Positions 6,702-7,233 of a DNA stretch of 7,233 bases are shown here, piece by piece. A program made the position numbers and the translations under genes. Within the stretch, counting starts at the first letter, position 1. Each line of letters opens with the position of its first letter. The DNA lies in NCBI GenBank assembly GCA_946404705.1, contig CAMJES010000105.1, forward strand, positions 1-7,233. The letters are read 5' to 3'. Below the pieces are notes generated by a model that saw nothing but the letters and a program-made list of their open reading frames with translations, did no database searches and was not told where the DNA came from. The stretch is from an uncultured Ruminococcus sp. (GTDB taxonomy: Bacteria > Bacillota > Clostridia > Oscillospirales > Ruminococcaceae).

Positions 6702-6813
6702 TACTATAGCAATTCACGAGAATAACCTTATTGTTAGCTTTATGGGTCTAAGCGGGACGGGAAACCCGTCCCCTACAAGTGCGTTAGGATATTTTGAGTA
6801 CTGCTATAGTATT
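6700..6813. mobile_element. MITE-like small element with 12-bp terminal inverted repeats
   Basis: AATACTATAGCA (6700-6711) is matched by its exact reverse complement TGCTATAGTATT (6802-6813), giving a 114-bp non-coding element. Its centre holds a strong GC-rich hairpin (6754-6772). The left terminal repeat overlaps the TAA stop of tetR by two bases; the right one abuts the first 54-bp promoter unit. No clear target-site duplication is visible. The structure (short inverted ends, no ORF, internal hairpin) is that of a miniature inverted-repeat element. The transposase family and copy number cannot be judged from one copy. Confidence 0.65.
6754..6772. repeat. GC-rich REP-like hairpin inside the MITE-like element
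   Basis: GGGACGGG (6754-6761) and CCCGTCCC (6765-6772) form a perfect 8-bp stem with an AAA loop. There is no T run after it on the + strand (CTACAAG follows), so it is not a classical intrinsic terminator. It could still stabilise the 3' end of the tetR mRNA. Confidence 0.75.
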
Positions 6814-6866
6814 TATCGGCATTTTTTTATAAGCAATACATAACAATGTTATGCCGAACTAACTTT
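6813..6866 (+). repeat. 54-bp tandem promoter/operator unit, copy A
   Basis: This 54-bp unit is directly repeated at 6867-6920 with no gap; 45 of 54 positions match without indels. It begins with a -35-like TTATCG (6813-6818), carries the operator palindrome at 6839-6853 and ends with AACTAACTTT. The -10-like position at the 17-bp spacing (ATACAT, 6836-6841) is weak. Confidence 0.8.
6839..6853. promoter_or_regulatory. Putative TetR operator O2
   Basis: CATAACAATGTTATG is a perfect 15-bp palindrome about a central A. Its 13-bp core is identical to the tetR operator O1 read from the opposite strand. Confidence 0.8.
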
Positions 6867-6920
6867 TTGTCGGCAATATTTTATGAGCTTTACATAACAA
6901 TGTTATGCTAAACTAACATT
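6867..6920 (+). repeat. 54-bp tandem promoter/operator unit, copy B
   Basis: This is the second copy of the unit, starting exactly where copy A ends. It opens with TTGTCG (6867-6872, closer to a -35 consensus than copy A), has TTACAT at 6890-6895 after 17 bp, and contains operator O3. It ends 5 bp before the ribosome binding site of the ABC gene, so the promoter of that gene should lie in these two units. The exact -10 is uncertain. Confidence 0.8.
6893..6907. promoter_or_regulatory. Putative TetR operator O3
   Basis: CATAACAATGTTATG is identical to O2, with a centre-to-centre distance of 54 bp, about five helical turns. The two dimers would sit on roughly the same face of the DNA, which favours cooperative binding (inference). 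Confidence 0.8.
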
Positions 6921-6938
6921 TTAATAGGAGGAAATAAT

Positions 6939-7233
6939 ATGTATCTGGAAATTAAGGACGTAAAGAAAAGCTACGGCAAGGATTCAAGTTATATTCAGGT
7001 TTTAAAGGGCATAACCGCAAGAGTTGAAAAGGGGCAGATGTGCGTTATACAAGGCACAAGCGGCAGCGGAAAATCAACTCTGCTTAACTGCATAGGCGGT
7101 CTTGACACAATGGATTCGGGTTCTGTTAAGGTGGACGGAAAAGAAATTTTCGGGCTTAAACCGAACGCTCTTTCCGATTACCGCCGCGATAATTTAGGCT
7201 TTATTTTTCAGTTTTACAATCTTGTGCCTTGTA
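6939..7233 (+). CDS. MacB/LolD/HrtA-type ABC transporter ATP-binding protein, 3'-truncated by window edge
   Basis: The first 98 codons of an ABC ATPase run off the right edge. The ATG at 6939 has AGGAGG at 6926-6931, 7 nt upstream. The protein opens with MYLEIKDVKKSYGK, followed by Walker A GTSGSGKST (39-47), then LLNCIGGLDTMDSGSV and DYRRDNLGFIFQFYNLVP with the Q-loop Gln at Q91. The 'LLN.iGGLD' and 'R...lGFIFQ.fNL.p' patterns are those of the MacB/LolD/HrtA class, which pairs with an FtsX-like permease. That permease is expected next, outside the window. Such transporters export antimicrobial peptides, lipoproteins, drugs or heme. Two copies of the operator found on the tetR promoter precede it, so the neighbouring TetR protein very likely represses it. 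Confidence 0.93.
   Translation, partial: MYLEIKDVKKSYGKDSSYIQVLKGITARVEKGQMCVIQGTSGSGKSTLLNCIGGLDTMDSGSVKVDGKEIFGLKPNALSDYRRDNLGFIFQFYNLVPC

Noticed and set aside
6721..6737. AATAACCTTATTGTTA inside the MITE-like element as a fourth operator
   Set aside because: It shares half-site letters with the operator, but the spacing and symmetry are broken, so it is probably chance.
6853..6874. GCCGA...TCGGC hairpin between operators O2 and O3 as a terminator
   Set aside because: The stem is only 5 bp with a 12-nt loop and no proper T run follows. The arms come from two neighbouring copies of the 54-bp repeat.

Overview
The window looks like chromosomal DNA from an anaerobic Gram-positive gut-type bacterium of the class Clostridia, close to Ruminococcus/Oscillospiraceae. 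This is an inference from FeoB and CydDC family features, strong AGGAGG-type ribosome binding sites, moderate G+C, GTG and TTG starts, and short REP/MITE-like repeats. All genes lie on the + strand. No rRNA, tRNA, CRISPR array or transposase gene was seen.

Layout: (1) 1-1835 is the end of a ferrous-iron uptake (feo) locus: the membrane half of FeoB, cut by the window edge, then a 51-residue FeoB-associated Cys-rich membrane protein, closed by an intrinsic terminator at 1873-1904. (2) 1925-5994 is a tightly packed four-gene operon. It encodes a CydD-like and a CydC-like half ABC exporter, a small Cys/His-rich YgbA-family protein (Pfam 'nitrous oxide-stimulated promoter' family) and a YbaN/DUF454 membrane protein. 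The genes overlap by 14, 1 and 4 nt. (3) 6009-6701 is a TetR-family regulator with a near-consensus promoter, an operator palindrome over its -10 box, and a 12-bp inverted repeat bracketing the promoter. (4) 6700-6920 is a compact regulatory region: a 114-bp MITE-like element with 12-bp terminal inverted repeats and an internal GC-rich hairpin, then a 54-bp promoter/operator unit repeated in tandem. (5) From 6939 to the right edge is the start of a MacB/LolD/HrtA-type ABC ATPase.

The strongest signal is a putative TetR regulon that can be read directly from the DNA. The 13-bp palindrome ATAACAWTGTTAT occurs three times: once on the tetR promoter and once in each 54-bp repeat upstream of the ABC ATPase. 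In all three, a -35-like hexamer starts exactly 27 bp before the palindrome. This supports an autoregulated TetR that also represses the downstream transporter. The regulator's C-terminal domain is rich in histidines, some spaced along one predicted helix, so a metal or heme ligand is conceivable but unproven. Together with FeoB, a CydDC-like exporter and YgbA, the region suggests a theme of iron, heme, thiol or nitrosative-stress homeostasis; that is inference from neighbourhood.
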